This document shows, one piece after another, positions 1 through 6,512 of a stretch of 12,022 nucleotides of DNA. The notes under the pieces are model-generated. The model searched no databases and had not been told where the DNA came from. It worked only from the letters and a program-made list of their open reading frames with translations. The stretch is from an uncultured Bacteroidales bacterium. GTDB lineage: Bacteria; Bacteroidota; Bacteroidia; Bacteroidales; Muribaculaceae. The position numbers were made by a program, and so were the translations under genes. The stretch covers positions 1 to 12,022 of the forward strand of contig USIN01000038.1 of assembly GCA_900554715.1 (NCBI GenBank), given 5' to 3'. Position 1 is the stretch's first letter. Each line of letters opens with the position of its first letter.

Positions 1-58
1 GCCAGCAAGTTACCTCCCCATCCACGACCACTTTAGCGGCAGACATCCCCGCGCAAAA

Positions 59-254
59 AGAGTCGGTTCTGTGATGATTGTTTGCGTCAGGGCGGTCAGT
101 TGCCGAGTGATTTTACCATTGCGATGAGGGAGCTATGGGGTTCCATAGTGACCGAAGAGCGATGATAAAAGCGCCGGCAAATGACCGATAAATGGATAAC
201 CCTGATTTATGGTTTACCCCCCTGACGTAAAATGATTATTGCAGAACCGACTCT
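59..254 (+). ncRNA. Long foldback element, candidate structured RNA
   Basis: The outer arms 59-92 and 220-254 pair over 34 bp with one bulged A (229). Thirteen outer and eight inner pairs are Watson-Crick. The six irregular pairs (72/241, 73/240, 76/237, 79/234, 80/233, 84/228) are all G-U when read as plus-strand RNA, which favours a plus-strand RNA over a plain DNA inverted repeat. Inside, 93-98 pairs with 182-187 and 100-105 with 175-180; 111-122 pairs with 159-170 with one mismatch; 133-138 pairs with 143-148 around a GGTT loop. The 3' side of the junction (188-219) holds a further hairpin, 188-193/205-210. No ORF fits the element. No TAnnTTTG box precedes position 59 and no flanking target duplication is visible. 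A MITE-like foldback DNA is the main alternative. A 6S-like RNA is conceivable from the overall shape but not shown. Confidence 0.5.
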
Positions 255-260
255 CACCAA

Positions 261-289
261 AACGATGTCAAAAGAACATTGACATCGTT
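261..289. repeat. 11-bp perfect inverted repeat
   Basis: Positions 261-271 are perfectly complementary to 279-289 around a 7-nt loop. Read on the minus strand it lies downstream of the kinase/regulator operon and is followed by TTGG, so it could be a weak terminator for that operon. There is no real T-run on either side, so termination is only a possibility. It starts seven bases beyond the edge of the long foldback element and could also belong to it. Confidence 0.4.
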
Positions 290-331
290 GGAATAAAAAG
301 CTATTATTGTGCCGGCCTCGAGCTCGAGTCC

Positions 332-402
332 GTATGGAGCAACGGCTTCAGCCGTTGCAGCCAACAGGCTGGTTTCAAAGACTGAAGCCTTTGGAACCAT
401 AC
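332..402. repeat. Four-way-junction-like structured element
   Basis: Four helices abut almost without linkers. GTAT 332-335 pairs with ATAC 399-402. Hairpin 339-346/351-358 (GCAACGGC/GCCGTTGC) has loop TTCA. Hairpin 359-362/367-370 has loop AACA. Hairpin 371-380/389-398 has 10 pairs including one G-T and an 8-nt loop. The first hairpin (345-351, GCTTCAG) is also complementary to seven bases of the third loop (382-388), giving a possible kissing or alternative pairing. The cloverleaf-like arrangement is not a tRNA: no anticodon or T-loop consensus is present. It lies 23 bp beyond the stop codon of the minus-strand response regulator, so it may be a 3' UTR structure, a REP/BIME-like repeat or a small RNA. 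The G-T pair slightly favours plus-strand RNA. Confidence 0.45.
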
Positions 403-425
403 AACCCTACTAATCTTTAACGGAA

Positions 426-1106
426 CTATCGGCCGATTGTGAGCTTGTAGCCGACGGCGCGCTGGTTGATGATCGAGATTGTCGGGTCATGGCGAAGGTA
501 ATGCCGCAGCTTATGCACAAATCCGTGAAGCGAGTTGCGGCTATAGGGGTCGTCGCGTTGCCAGATAAGTATCATCATAGTCGAAGCATCGACCGTCCGG
601 CCTGCGTTGTCAACAAGCTCTTTCAGCAGTCGGGCTTCGATGAGCGACAGTTCTACAACAGGCCGGCCGGGATATTCAAGAGTCTGTGCTGTAATATCAA
701 AGTTATATCGGCCTATATCGTAACGCGTTTCTCCCGCCGGGACATTGCGCCGCAGCAACGCCTTGATGCGCACGATAAGTTCAAGCATCTTAAAAGGCTT
801 CTTCAGATAATCGTTGGCACCGATTTCAAAACCCTCGACAATATCGTCAATCTCAGAGCGGGCAGTGAGAAAAAGCAGGGGAACACGGCTGTCAATCTGC
901 CGTATGCGCCGACACATATCGAAACCGTCCATGCGTGGCATCATCACATCGGCCACGATGACATCGGCGCCACCCCGCGCGAACTGCCGAAGACCCTCCT
1001 CGCCGTTGGAGGCGACCGTCACCTCGAAGCCGTCGCGCTGCAGCGTCTCCGATATTATCATCGATAGGGTCGAGTCGTCTTCGACCAATAACACTCTGTC
1101 GCTCAT
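426..1106 (-). CDS. OmpR/PhoB-type response regulator
   Basis: A 226-aa two-component response regulator acting as a cytoplasmic DNA-binding transcription factor. The receiver domain (about 4-118) has the acidic pair E9/D10, phospho-acceptor D53 in the VADVMMPRMDG context, T81, Y100 and K103 before P104, all at their usual spacing. The C-terminal winged helix (about 130-224) ends in the typical GYKL turn. Overall it resembles the Bacteroidetes RprY type. The start is the ATG at 1106: this ATG overlaps the TGA of the upstream kinase in an ATGA junction and gives MSDRVLLVEDD, the canonical receiver N-terminus. A start nine codons earlier would only add residues read through the kinase tail. It is translationally coupled to and certainly partnered with the kinase. 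Target genes cannot be read here; the divergent barrel gene at 2546 is the nearest candidate. Length is normal and all key residues are present. Confidence 0.95.
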   Translation of the reverse strand: MSDRVLLVEDDSTLSMIISETLQRDGFEVTVASNGEEGLRQFARGGADVIVADVMMPRMDGFDMCRRIRQIDSRVPLLFLTARSEIDDIVEGFEIGANDYLKKPFKMLELIVRIKALLRRNVPAGETRYDIGRYNFDITAQTLEYPGRPVVELSLIEARLLKELVDNAGRTVDASTMMILIWQRDDPYSRNSLHGFVHKLRHYLRHDPTISIINQRAVGYKLTIGR

Positions 1107-2434
1107 TGTTCTTTGAATCTGATTGTAAAACATGTGCCTTTTCCCTGCCGGCTTTCGACACCAATCTGCCAGCCATGCTTGTCTACTATGGTTCTGACAT
1201 AAAAAAGGCCTATGCCATAGCCGCCGACATCATTTGTGTTGCCGTGCGGCACACGATAGAACTTTTTGAATATTTCGGGCAAAGCGTTGCCGGGTATACC
1301 GATGCCGTTGTCAGCCACTGACAGTTCTCCCCCATCGGCTCTGACCGCTATCTCGACCGACTCTCCCGAATATTTGATGCTGTTGTCAATGAGGTTGCCG
1401 ACGACATTCGAGAAATGCGTCGGGTCGGCTTCGACGGCAGCATCATCGGGGCAGTCGAGTGTGATTTCACAAGGCTTCGTCGCCTTCAGTTTATGCTGCT
1501 CGATTACTGCGGCGAGAAAAGGCTTAAGGTTGATGCGCTCTTTAGCCATCGTCAGATGCTTGCGGCGTTCCATGCTTAACGCGAGAATACTCTCCACAAG
1601 ACCTGCAAGTTTCGACAGCTGTTCAAGCGCCGCTTCGAGATACTTCCTCGTGCGCTCGCCGTTGGCCGGGTCGGGAAACTGCAGCAGCGAGTCATTGGCG
1701 GCGTAGGCAATGGCAATCGGAGTCTTCAGCTCGTGCGTCATATTGTTGGTGAAGTCATCTTTCATTTCCTCGATTGTCCGCAGACGTTTGATGACATGAA
1801 GCAGATACCAGAAACCGAAAGTAAGCACCAGCGCGATAAGTACAGAAGTCACCATCACACCGCTCATTTCACTGAGAATATTATCGGTCAGCGGCGAAAT
1901 ATAGGCATCATAGAGGCGACGGCCGTCAATTCCATACGCGATATGCCAGAGACCGTCTGTATCTCCGGCTGCGTCTCCGGCCGCCACAATGCAGACTTTC
2001 TCGGGATATAAACCCGAAAAGTTCATGTCGCGCCTGAATGCAGTCTCAAGCGCCGCGATATCGGGTTCGCCAAGATAATCGCCGTAGTTATTATGAAGAT
2101 AGCGCGTTATCACGGATATCAGCTGACGGTCGACACGCCTGTAACCCTGCGAATAGCCGGCCGACATCAGCTCGTCGGCCGTCACAGCCTCACCGACCTC
2201 GGATTTCATAAGACCGAGCTTAACGCCGACAACATCGAACGAATCGGCAAGACCGGCGTCGACAATACGGTCGACAATCTCTATCTGGTCGGCCCGACGC
2301 AGACACTGCTCGACGTCGTCGACATACCGCTCTTTGATAGAGTCATAAAGCTGTATCATAAAGACCGCGTTGGCCGCGAAAAGCAATGTGACGACAACTC
2401 GTGTCAGCGTCAGTATGAGCCTGAAGTGTTTCAT
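1103..2434 (-). CDS. Membrane sensor histidine kinase
   Basis: A 443-aa inner-membrane sensor kinase that autophosphorylates a histidine and passes the phosphate to the regulator encoded just downstream. Transmembrane segment 1 is at about 8-28, a periplasmic sensor region of about 160 residues follows without a domain I recognise, and transmembrane segment 2 is at about 191-213. The HisKA H-box (FTNNMTHELKTP) has H234 as phospho-acceptor. The HATPase_c domain has an N-box with N347, D350 and N351, a G1 box DNGIGIPG from D375 and a G2 box GGYGIGL at 404-410. It resembles RprX-like kinases of Bacteroidales. Its stop overlaps the regulator start by 4 bp. A TAnnTTTG box ends only 4 nt before this ATG, so the mRNA is predicted to be leaderless. 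It is divergent from the 688-aa barrel gene. The sensed signal is unknown. Confidence 0.95.
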   Translation of the reverse strand: MKHFRLILTLTRVVVTLLFAANAVFMIQLYDSIKERYVDDVEQCLRRADQIEIVDRIVDAGLADSFDVVGVKLGLMKSEVGEAVTADELMSAGYSQGYRRVDRQLISVITRYLHNNYGDYLGEPDIAALETAFRRDMNFSGLYPEKVCIVAAGDAAGDTDGLWHIAYGIDGRRLYDAYISPLTDNILSEMSGVMVTSVLIALVLTFGFWYLLHVIKRLRTIEEMKDDFTNNMTHELKTPIAIAYAANDSLLQFPDPANGERTRKYLEAALEQLSKLAGLVESILALSMERRKHLTMAKERINLKPFLAAVIEQHKLKATKPCEITLDCPDDAAVEADPTHFSNVVGNLIDNSIKYSGESVEIAVRADGGELSVADNGIGIPGNALPEIFKKFYRVPHGNTNDVGGYGIGLFYVRTIVDKHGWQIGVESRQGKGTCFTIRFKEQ

Positions 2435-2438
2435 GATG

Positions 2439-2446
2439 CAAAACTA
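2439..2446 (-). promoter_or_regulatory. -7 box of the kinase/regulator operon
   Basis: TAGTTTTG on the minus strand matches the Bacteroidetes TAnnTTTG consensus exactly and is followed by CATC and then the ATG at 2434. A start about 5-8 nt after the box would fall at or inside the start codon, so the transcript would have essentially no leader. I see no convincing -33 TTTG at the usual spacing, which could mean that an activator helps. Confidence 0.55.
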
Positions 2447-2512
2447 CCACAATAATTTGAGACACAGGAATCCGGCAGCCAAAGATTAAGAGTAAATAAG
2501 GGTGGATAAGGA

Positions 2513-2540
2513 TTGTTTAAGATAGCGGCCCGTAATTTTG
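2513..2540 (+). promoter_or_regulatory. Promoter of the 688-aa barrel gene
   Basis: TAATTTTG at 2533-2540 fits the Bacteroidetes -7 consensus, with a TTG at 2513-2515 as a possible -33 element at a slightly short 17-nt spacing. Only CGGCC separates the box from the ATG at 2546, so this transcript too should be leaderless. It also argues that translation does not begin upstream at 2513, because that TTG would sit inside the promoter. Confidence 0.55.
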
Positions 2541-2545
2541 CGGCC

Positions 2546-4612
2546 ATGAAACACTATCTCTTAACCGTGCTTTTGCTGCCATATATGGCACAAGGGCAGA
2601 CCACCGAAGCCGACACCGCCGCCGTCAGAGAACTCGACGGCATAACTGTCACAGCCGTCACCCAACGCTCAGACGCCGTGAAAACCGTCTACACCCCTAC
2701 AACCCGTCAGAAGGCGACAGCATCCGACGGTCTGTCGCTGTTGTCCCGAATGAAGATACCACAGCTGAGCATAAACCCTGTCACAGAAACGATAAAGACC
2801 GCCGACCAACAGGCCGTCAGCCTGTTTATCAACTTTAATGAGGCAAAGAGTGAAGATATCGCCGGGTTGAATCCATCAGACGTCAAGACCGTCGAATACC
2901 TTGATTTTCCGGTTGACCCGCGTTTTCTCGGGGTTCATCACGTCGTGAACTTCATCACCCGTGAATATGCCTACGGAGGATACACCAAAATCAACGGGCG
3001 CGAACGGTTCATGATCAGTTCGGGCGACGCATCGGTATATTCAAAATTCGCTTACCGCCGGATGGCATACGACCTTATGGTTTCGGGCGACTATGACAAC
3101 AACAGACATATAGGGTCTGTCAGCGACGAGACCTATAAATTTACCGGAGGGGCAATCGGCCGCAACAGCACGACCGAGGTCGCCCGACATCGCGAGCGCG
3201 GCCTATTTGCCGGTCTCAGAGCGTCGTGGAACAAAGACAGCAATCTGACATTCAGAAATATGATGTCATACCGCCGCAATCATACTCCTGTCAGCGAGAC
3301 TTCGGGCCGGGTCAGTTTTTCAAAGCTCTACCCCGCTGAACAATACACAGCCGCATCGCCGACGACAAGCAATTCGATAGACTGGAATAGCGAATTATAT
3401 TCGTCGATGGGCAAAGGCTGGTCAATCTACGGCACCATCGATGCGGAACTGCTTGACAACAGCACGGCAGACAGTTACGCGACCGCGACATCCCGTATTG
3501 AAAACCGGGCCGATGAGAAAGCTGTGTTTCTGAGAGGTGATATCCGGGCCAACAAATCGCTGACAGATAGAATCACACTGTTCTCAACCCTGTCGTCAGC
3601 AGGAGGCAAAACCAAAATTGACTACACCGGTTCAAGCAATGTAATCAATCGCTTCAAACAGACATTCACAGGCTTATGGTTGGGCGCAGCATTGAATTTT
3701 CAGAAAGTCTCCGGTTCGGTCGACTGCGGTTACGCCTTCGAATCCAACAGCATCAACCGGCAAAAGATCGACGACCGATATCCTTTCACCCACATCAATG
3801 TGCAGTATGCACCCGATCAGAAGAATTCACTCAGTCTTTATTTCCAGTATGCCACAATGTCGCCTGATGCCGTGATGAAGAATCCGAATATCATCCGTCA
3901 GTCAGAACTGATGTATGTCTGCGGCAATCCCGGTCTCAAAGCCGCCCGCCATATCGCAGGCAACGTCAGCTACACATGGCTGCCTGACAACCGATGGCAA
4001 ATGACGGCCTACGCCACCCTGTTCAGAATCATCGACAGGCAGATCGAGGTATATTCGCCCGACGGGCCCGACGGCGCGATGCTGAAACAATACCGCAACG
4101 ACGGCGATTACAATCACGGCCAGATCGGCGCGAGCGTCACAGGCAGATTTTTTGACGGCAGTCTTGCGATCTCAGCTGTGCCAAGACTTCTGCTTTACAG
4201 GACGACAGCCAGCAACCGCGCGTCACACTACCCTCTGACGGGCAGTCTCAGCGCCGACTATTATCTGAGAGATTTCGTTTTCAACGCCTTCTGGAGCAGC
4301 CGCACAAGCTATGTCGACGGCGAGACATCATATCTGCGCAGGATGCCGGCCGAATATTCCCTAAGCGTCGGCTGGGCCTCGAAGGGATGGAATATCCGGC
4401 TCGCGGCAGCCAACATCTTCCGGACATCATGGCAGATTAGCCGAGACACGCTGTCGACGCGATGGTATGACTCGTCGCTGTCGCGCTTCGGCGCCGGCGC
4501 CCACAGACGCGTCACCCTGACAGTCACTTACACCGTCAATTACGGCAAAAAAGTAGGCCCTTCAGACGAACTCGCCCCCGACACCGACATAACAACGTCG
4601 ATACTAAGGTGA
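2546..4612 (+). CDS. Outer-membrane beta-barrel receptor-like protein
   Basis: A 688-aa outer-membrane protein of the TonB-dependent-receptor / OMP_b-brl type. The signal peptide is residues 1-18 (MKHYLLTVLLLPYMAQGQ). A plug-like domain follows at about 30-140, with the core around SLFINFNEAKSEDIAGLNPSDVKTVEYLD, and then alternating aromatic/polar beta strands to the end. The final strand (VTLTVTYTVNYGKK) is typical of these barrels and is followed by an unusual polar tail of about 20 residues. Unlike the 861-aa protein at 6509 it lacks the N-terminal carboxypeptidase-regulatory-like domain. The start at 2546 is chosen because it begins exactly at the signal peptide and lies just after the -7 box. 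It is divergent from the two-component operon, which may control it (inference). Substrate unknown; it may be a structural or signalling barrel rather than a transporter. Confidence 0.88.
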   Translation: MKHYLLTVLLLPYMAQGQTTEADTAAVRELDGITVTAVTQRSDAVKTVYTPTTRQKATASDGLSLLSRMKIPQLSINPVTETIKTADQQAVSLFINFNEAKSEDIAGLNPSDVKTVEYLDFPVDPRFLGVHHVVNFITREYAYGGYTKINGRERFMISSGDASVYSKFAYRRMAYDLMVSGDYDNNRHIGSVSDETYKFTGGAIGRNSTTEVARHRERGLFAGLRASWNKDSNLTFRNMMSYRRNHTPVSETSGRVSFSKLYPAEQYTAASPTTSNSIDWNSELYSSMGKGWSIYGTIDAELLDNSTADSYATATSRIENRADEKAVFLRGDIRANKSLTDRITLFSTLSSAGGKTKIDYTGSSNVINRFKQTFTGLWLGAALNFQKVSGSVDCGYAFESNSINRQKIDDRYPFTHINVQYAPDQKNSLSLYFQYATMSPDAVMKNPNIIRQSELMYVCGNPGLKAARHIAGNVSYTWLPDNRWQMTAYATLFRIIDRQIEVYSPDGPDGAMLKQYRNDGDYNHGQIGASVTGRFFDGSLAISAVPRLLLYRTTASNRASHYPLTGSLSADYYLRDFVFNAFWSSRTSYVDGETSYLRRMPAEYSLSVGWASKGWNIRLAAANIFRTSWQISRDTLSTRWYDSSLSRFGAGAHRRVTLTVTYTVNYGKKVGPSDELAPDTDITTSILR

Positions 4613-4625
4613 AACACCTGAGCGC

Positions 4626-4997
4626 CTATCTTATCAGCGCGCGGCCGGCGATGACCATGATGACTCCGATGGCGACTGACGCCAGCAGATAGACAAGCGA
4701 GGTCACAAACTGACCTTTGTCGCCAAGCAGACATACTTCGCCCGCAAATGCCGAAAAGGTCGTAAAACCGCCGCAGAAGCCCGTCACAAGCAGCAGACTC
4801 TCTGTCGTCGACACCGTTTGGGTCTTCTCGAAAAGCCCCAGCAAAACGCCGAAAACAAAACAACCGACTATATTGACTAAAAAAGTACCCAGCGGCCATG
4901 TACCGCTGAACATCATCGCACACCAGCGCGTGACAAGGTATCGGCAGCATGTACCGACAAAACCTCCGGCCCCGGCTATTAGCATCATCTTTATCAT
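4626..4997 (-). CDS. crcB: Fluoride channel CrcB/FluC
   Basis: A 123-aa inner-membrane protein that dimerises to form a fluoride export channel. Four hydrophobic segments span the length. Family motifs are clear: GGFVGTCCRY (11-20), GTFLVN (37-42, with N42) followed by G45, and GFCGGFTTFSAF (73-84), which contains the central Na-binding TTF turn and the Phe-box residues F81 and F84. Length is normal for the family. It is convergent with the barrel gene, with 13 bp between stop codons, and divergent from the blaI-type gene. No fluoride (crcB-motif) riboswitch is visible in the short upstream region, so its induction, if any, must work otherwise. Operator-like site 1 of the neighbouring repressor lies where its -33 region should be, so the repressor might also affect crcB (inference). 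Confidence 0.93.
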   Translation of the reverse strand: MIKMMLIAGAGGFVGTCCRYLVTRWCAMMFSGTWPLGTFLVNIVGCFVFGVLLGLFEKTQTVSTTESLLLVTGFCGGFTTFSAFAGEVCLLGDKGQFVTSLVYLLASVAIGVIMVIAGRALIR

Positions 4998-5016
4998 AAG
5001 CGTCTCGTTTATGCTG

Positions 5017-5024
5017 CAAAGTTA
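5017..5024 (-). promoter_or_regulatory. -7 box of crcB
   Basis: TAACTTTG on the minus strand matches TAnnTTTG and lies 19 bp before the crcB ATG, which leaves a leader of roughly a dozen bases. No good -33 TTTG is seen. The -33 position falls at about 5044-5048, inside operator-like site 1 (5042-5060). Confidence 0.55.
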
Positions 5025-5041
5025 ATCATCTTTTGAGATTC

Positions 5042-5060
5042 TAACGAGATTTATCGTTGA
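5042..5060. promoter_or_regulatory. Operator-like palindrome, site 1
   Basis: TAACGAGATTTATCGTTGA contains the dyad AACGA-N6-TCGTT (5043-5058). It is nearly identical, in inverted orientation, to site 2 at 5096-5114 (18 of 19 positions). It lies just upstream of the -33 element of the blaI-type promoter and over the -33 region of crcB. It is a candidate binding site for the BlaI-type repressor encoded at 5117. Confidence 0.6.
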
Positions 5061-5063
5061 AAA

Positions 5064-5095
5064 TTTGCGTAATCAGTTTTTTGATTATACTTTTG
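5064..5095 (+). promoter_or_regulatory. Promoter of the blaI-M56-receptor operon
   Basis: TTTG at 5064-5067 and TACTTTTG at 5088-5095 are separated by 20 nt, matching the Bacteroidetes -33/-7 consensus (TTTG and TAnnTTTG) well. The predicted start, near 5101-5103, falls inside operator-like site 2, leaving a leader of about 15 nt before the ATG at 5117. Confidence 0.7.
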
Positions 5096-5114
5096 TCAAC
5101 GAAAAATCTCGTTA
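5096..5114. promoter_or_regulatory. Operator-like palindrome, site 2
   Basis: The reverse complement, TAACGAGATTTTTCGTTGA, differs from site 1 at one position. The dyad AACGA-N6-TCGTT occupies 5098-5113. It begins directly after the -7 box and covers the predicted transcription start, the classic place for a repressor to block initiation. Centres of sites 1 and 2 are 55 bp apart, close to five helical turns, so both would face the same side of the DNA. Confidence 0.62.
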
Positions 5115-5116
5115 AG

Positions 5117-5497
5117 ATGAAAGAAGATAAAGACAAACTCACTGACAAGGAGGAAGAAACACTGCTGCTGTTATGGGAATGCGGCCCGTGTACGGTCAAG
5201 GAGCTCGCCGCGCACTACTCGACGCCGCAGCCGCATATCAACACGGTCTCGACCTTTATCCGCTCGCTCGAGGCCAAGGGCTATGTCGGCCATGAACAGG
5301 GCCGTTACGGCGCTTTCAATTATTTTGCGGTCAAAGAGAAAGACGACTATAAACGCAGCGCCGTCAATCGATTTGTCAGCCGTTATTTCGGCAACTGTTT
5401 TTCAATGGTGTCGCAGCTTGTCGACGACCGCCAGATTGATGCCGACGAACTGAAACGTCTGCTGGATATTGTCGAAAAACGTCAGAGCCATGATTGA
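5117..5497 (+). CDS. BlaI/MecI-family transcriptional repressor
   Basis: A 126-aa winged-helix repressor of the Penicillinase_R (BlaI/MecI/CopY) family. Helix-turn-helix region: LTDKEEETLLLLWE (8-21), TVKELAAHY (26-34) and the recognition helix INTVSTFIRSLEAKGYV (41-57), followed by the wing to about residue 72. The C-terminal helices (about 76-122) are the family's dimerisation part, where the cognate M56 protease of staphylococcal systems cuts. The ATG at 5117 is chosen because it starts at the family N-terminus and follows the promoter and operators; an earlier in-frame start near 5057 would lie upstream of the promoter. It is followed directly by the M56 gene (8-bp overlap). It probably binds the paired palindromes around its own promoter and so controls the whole five-gene operon. 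The target is a receptor/GLPGI cassette, not a beta-lactamase. Confidence 0.92.
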   Translation: MKEDKDKLTDKEEETLLLLWECGPCTVKELAAHYSTPQPHINTVSTFIRSLEAKGYVGHEQGRYGAFNYFAVKEKDDYKRSAVNRFVSRYFGNCFSMVSQLVDDRQIDADELKRLLDIVEKRQSHD

Positions 5498-6512
5498 GAC
5501 ATTGTTCAAATATTCGATAGCCGTATCCATCACACTGGCGGCCGCGTGGCTGAGTTACCGTGCGGCGCTCGGCAACGACAGACGATTCAAGGTCGACCGA
5601 ACCATAGTGCTCGTCCTTTATATGGGCGCGCTGCTGATGCTGCCGCTTACCATGCTGCTGCCTATGCCCAAAGCGCTGTTTGTCTTCGGCGGTGAAGCCG
5701 TCCATGAACCGTCGGGGATAAACTTCACGACCCTGTCGGTTGTCTGGGCCGCCGGCGTCGCCGTCACACTGTCGCTCACGCTTGCCGAGATGCTGCGCAT
5801 CGCCCTGATTATCATAAAGGCACGAAAGGAAAACACCGGCGGCTATAGGGTCTACGTAACTTCTAACAAACGGGTCGCGCCTTTCAGCATCGGCAAGGCC
5901 ATAGTCATAGACGAAGCCGACTTTGCCGACAGCCGCGGCATGGCTGTCGTCCATGAACTCGGTCATGTCACACGCCATCACACACTCGACCTCGTTATAG
6001 CCCAGACAGTAGCCATTTTCTGCTGGTATAATCCGGCTGCGTGGCTGTTAAGACGCGACCTCAAGAGCATACATGAATTCCAGGCCGACGCCTACGTTAT
6101 TGCGTCGGGGTGCGACTCCCGAGACTATCAGCTGTTTCTCATAAGCCGGACCGCAGGAATGAGATGGCCGGGCATAACAAACCGGCTCAACAGCTGCGAC
6201 CTCGGCAAACGTCTGAAAATGATGAATGCGACCGTCAGAAGCAAACGCCTCGCCCTGTTGCGCTACGCCATGCCGGCGGTAGGACTCTCGCTGGCATTCG
6301 GTGCCTTATGCGTACCCGAAATCAGAACCGCCGTCATACCGGTCTACAATATCACCGATGACGACTCGCGTAGCGAACGGAAGCTCGACCTGGACGTATT
6401 TGTCAACGGTGACTATTATCCGGAAACGAAGATCAACGACATCCCCGCCAATGAAATAAAATCGATTACCATAAACAAAACCGACAACCGCATGGAAATC
6501 GAGACCCGATGA
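5490..6512 (+). CDS. M56 (BlaR1/MecR1-like) membrane metalloprotease
   Basis: A 340-aa inner-membrane zinc metalloprotease of peptidase family M56, expected to relay an envelope signal by destroying or inactivating the BlaI-type repressor. Hydrophobic segments lie at about 5-26, 38-60, 82-108 and 258-275. The cytoplasmic-facing protease domain has the zinc motif HELGH (H155, E156, H159) and the downstream HEFQAD (E196 as probable third ligand). The extracytoplasmic tail is short (about 288-340) and carries no penicillin-binding domain as in BlaR1; instead VFVNGDYY...DIPANEIKSITINK resembles the plug core of SusC/TonB-receptor proteins. Start: the ATG at 5490, overlapping the repressor gene by 8 bp; an upstream TTG at 5469 is possible but less likely. 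Its stop overlaps the receptor start by 4 bp (ATGA). Confidence 0.9.
   Translation: MIETLFKYSIAVSITLAAAWLSYRAALGNDRRFKVDRTIVLVLYMGALLMLPLTMLLPMPKALFVFGGEAVHEPSGINFTTLSVVWAAGVAVTLSLTLAEMLRIALIIIKARKENTGGYRVYVTSNKRVAPFSIGKAIVIDEADFADSRGMAVVHELGHVTRHHTLDLVIAQTVAIFCWYNPAAWLLRRDLKSIHEFQADAYVIASGCDSRDYQLFLISRTAGMRWPGITNRLNSCDLGKRLKMMNATVRSKRLALLRYAMPAVGLSLAFGALCVPEIRTAVIPVYNITDDDSRSERKLDLDVFVNGDYYPETKINDIPANEIKSITINKTDNRMEIETR

Noticed and set aside
1..46. Possible gene start on the minus strand at the left edge (ATG at 46, reading MSAAKVVVDGEV)
   Set aside because: Only 15 codons are visible, no promoter match stands upstream, and the plus strand has an equally open short frame. It cannot be supported from this window.
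59..254. Firm identification of the foldback as 6S RNA or as an IS/MITE
   Set aside because: The shape is suggestive only. No conserved sequence I can name, no transposase and no target duplication is visible, so it is left as an unidentified structured element.
489..1067. Open plus-strand frame of about 190 codons
   Set aside because: It lies antisense to the response regulator, whose motifs are all intact. The protein has no recognisable features and is a codon-bias shadow.
4607..4619. Small hairpin AGGTG-AAA-CACCT between the convergent barrel and crcB stops
   Set aside because: Only five pairs with a three-base loop and no T-run on either strand. Too weak to call a terminator.
4540..5019. 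Longer minus-strand frame covering crcB in another phase
   Set aside because: The crcB frame has all family motifs, and this one has none.
4998..5060. Fluoride riboswitch upstream of crcB
   Set aside because: The predicted leader is only about a dozen bases and no crcB-motif conserved sequence is present.
5376..5981. Open minus-strand frame of about 200 codons
   Set aside because: It is antisense to the repressor end and the M56 gene, both clearly real. The composition is typical of a shadow frame.
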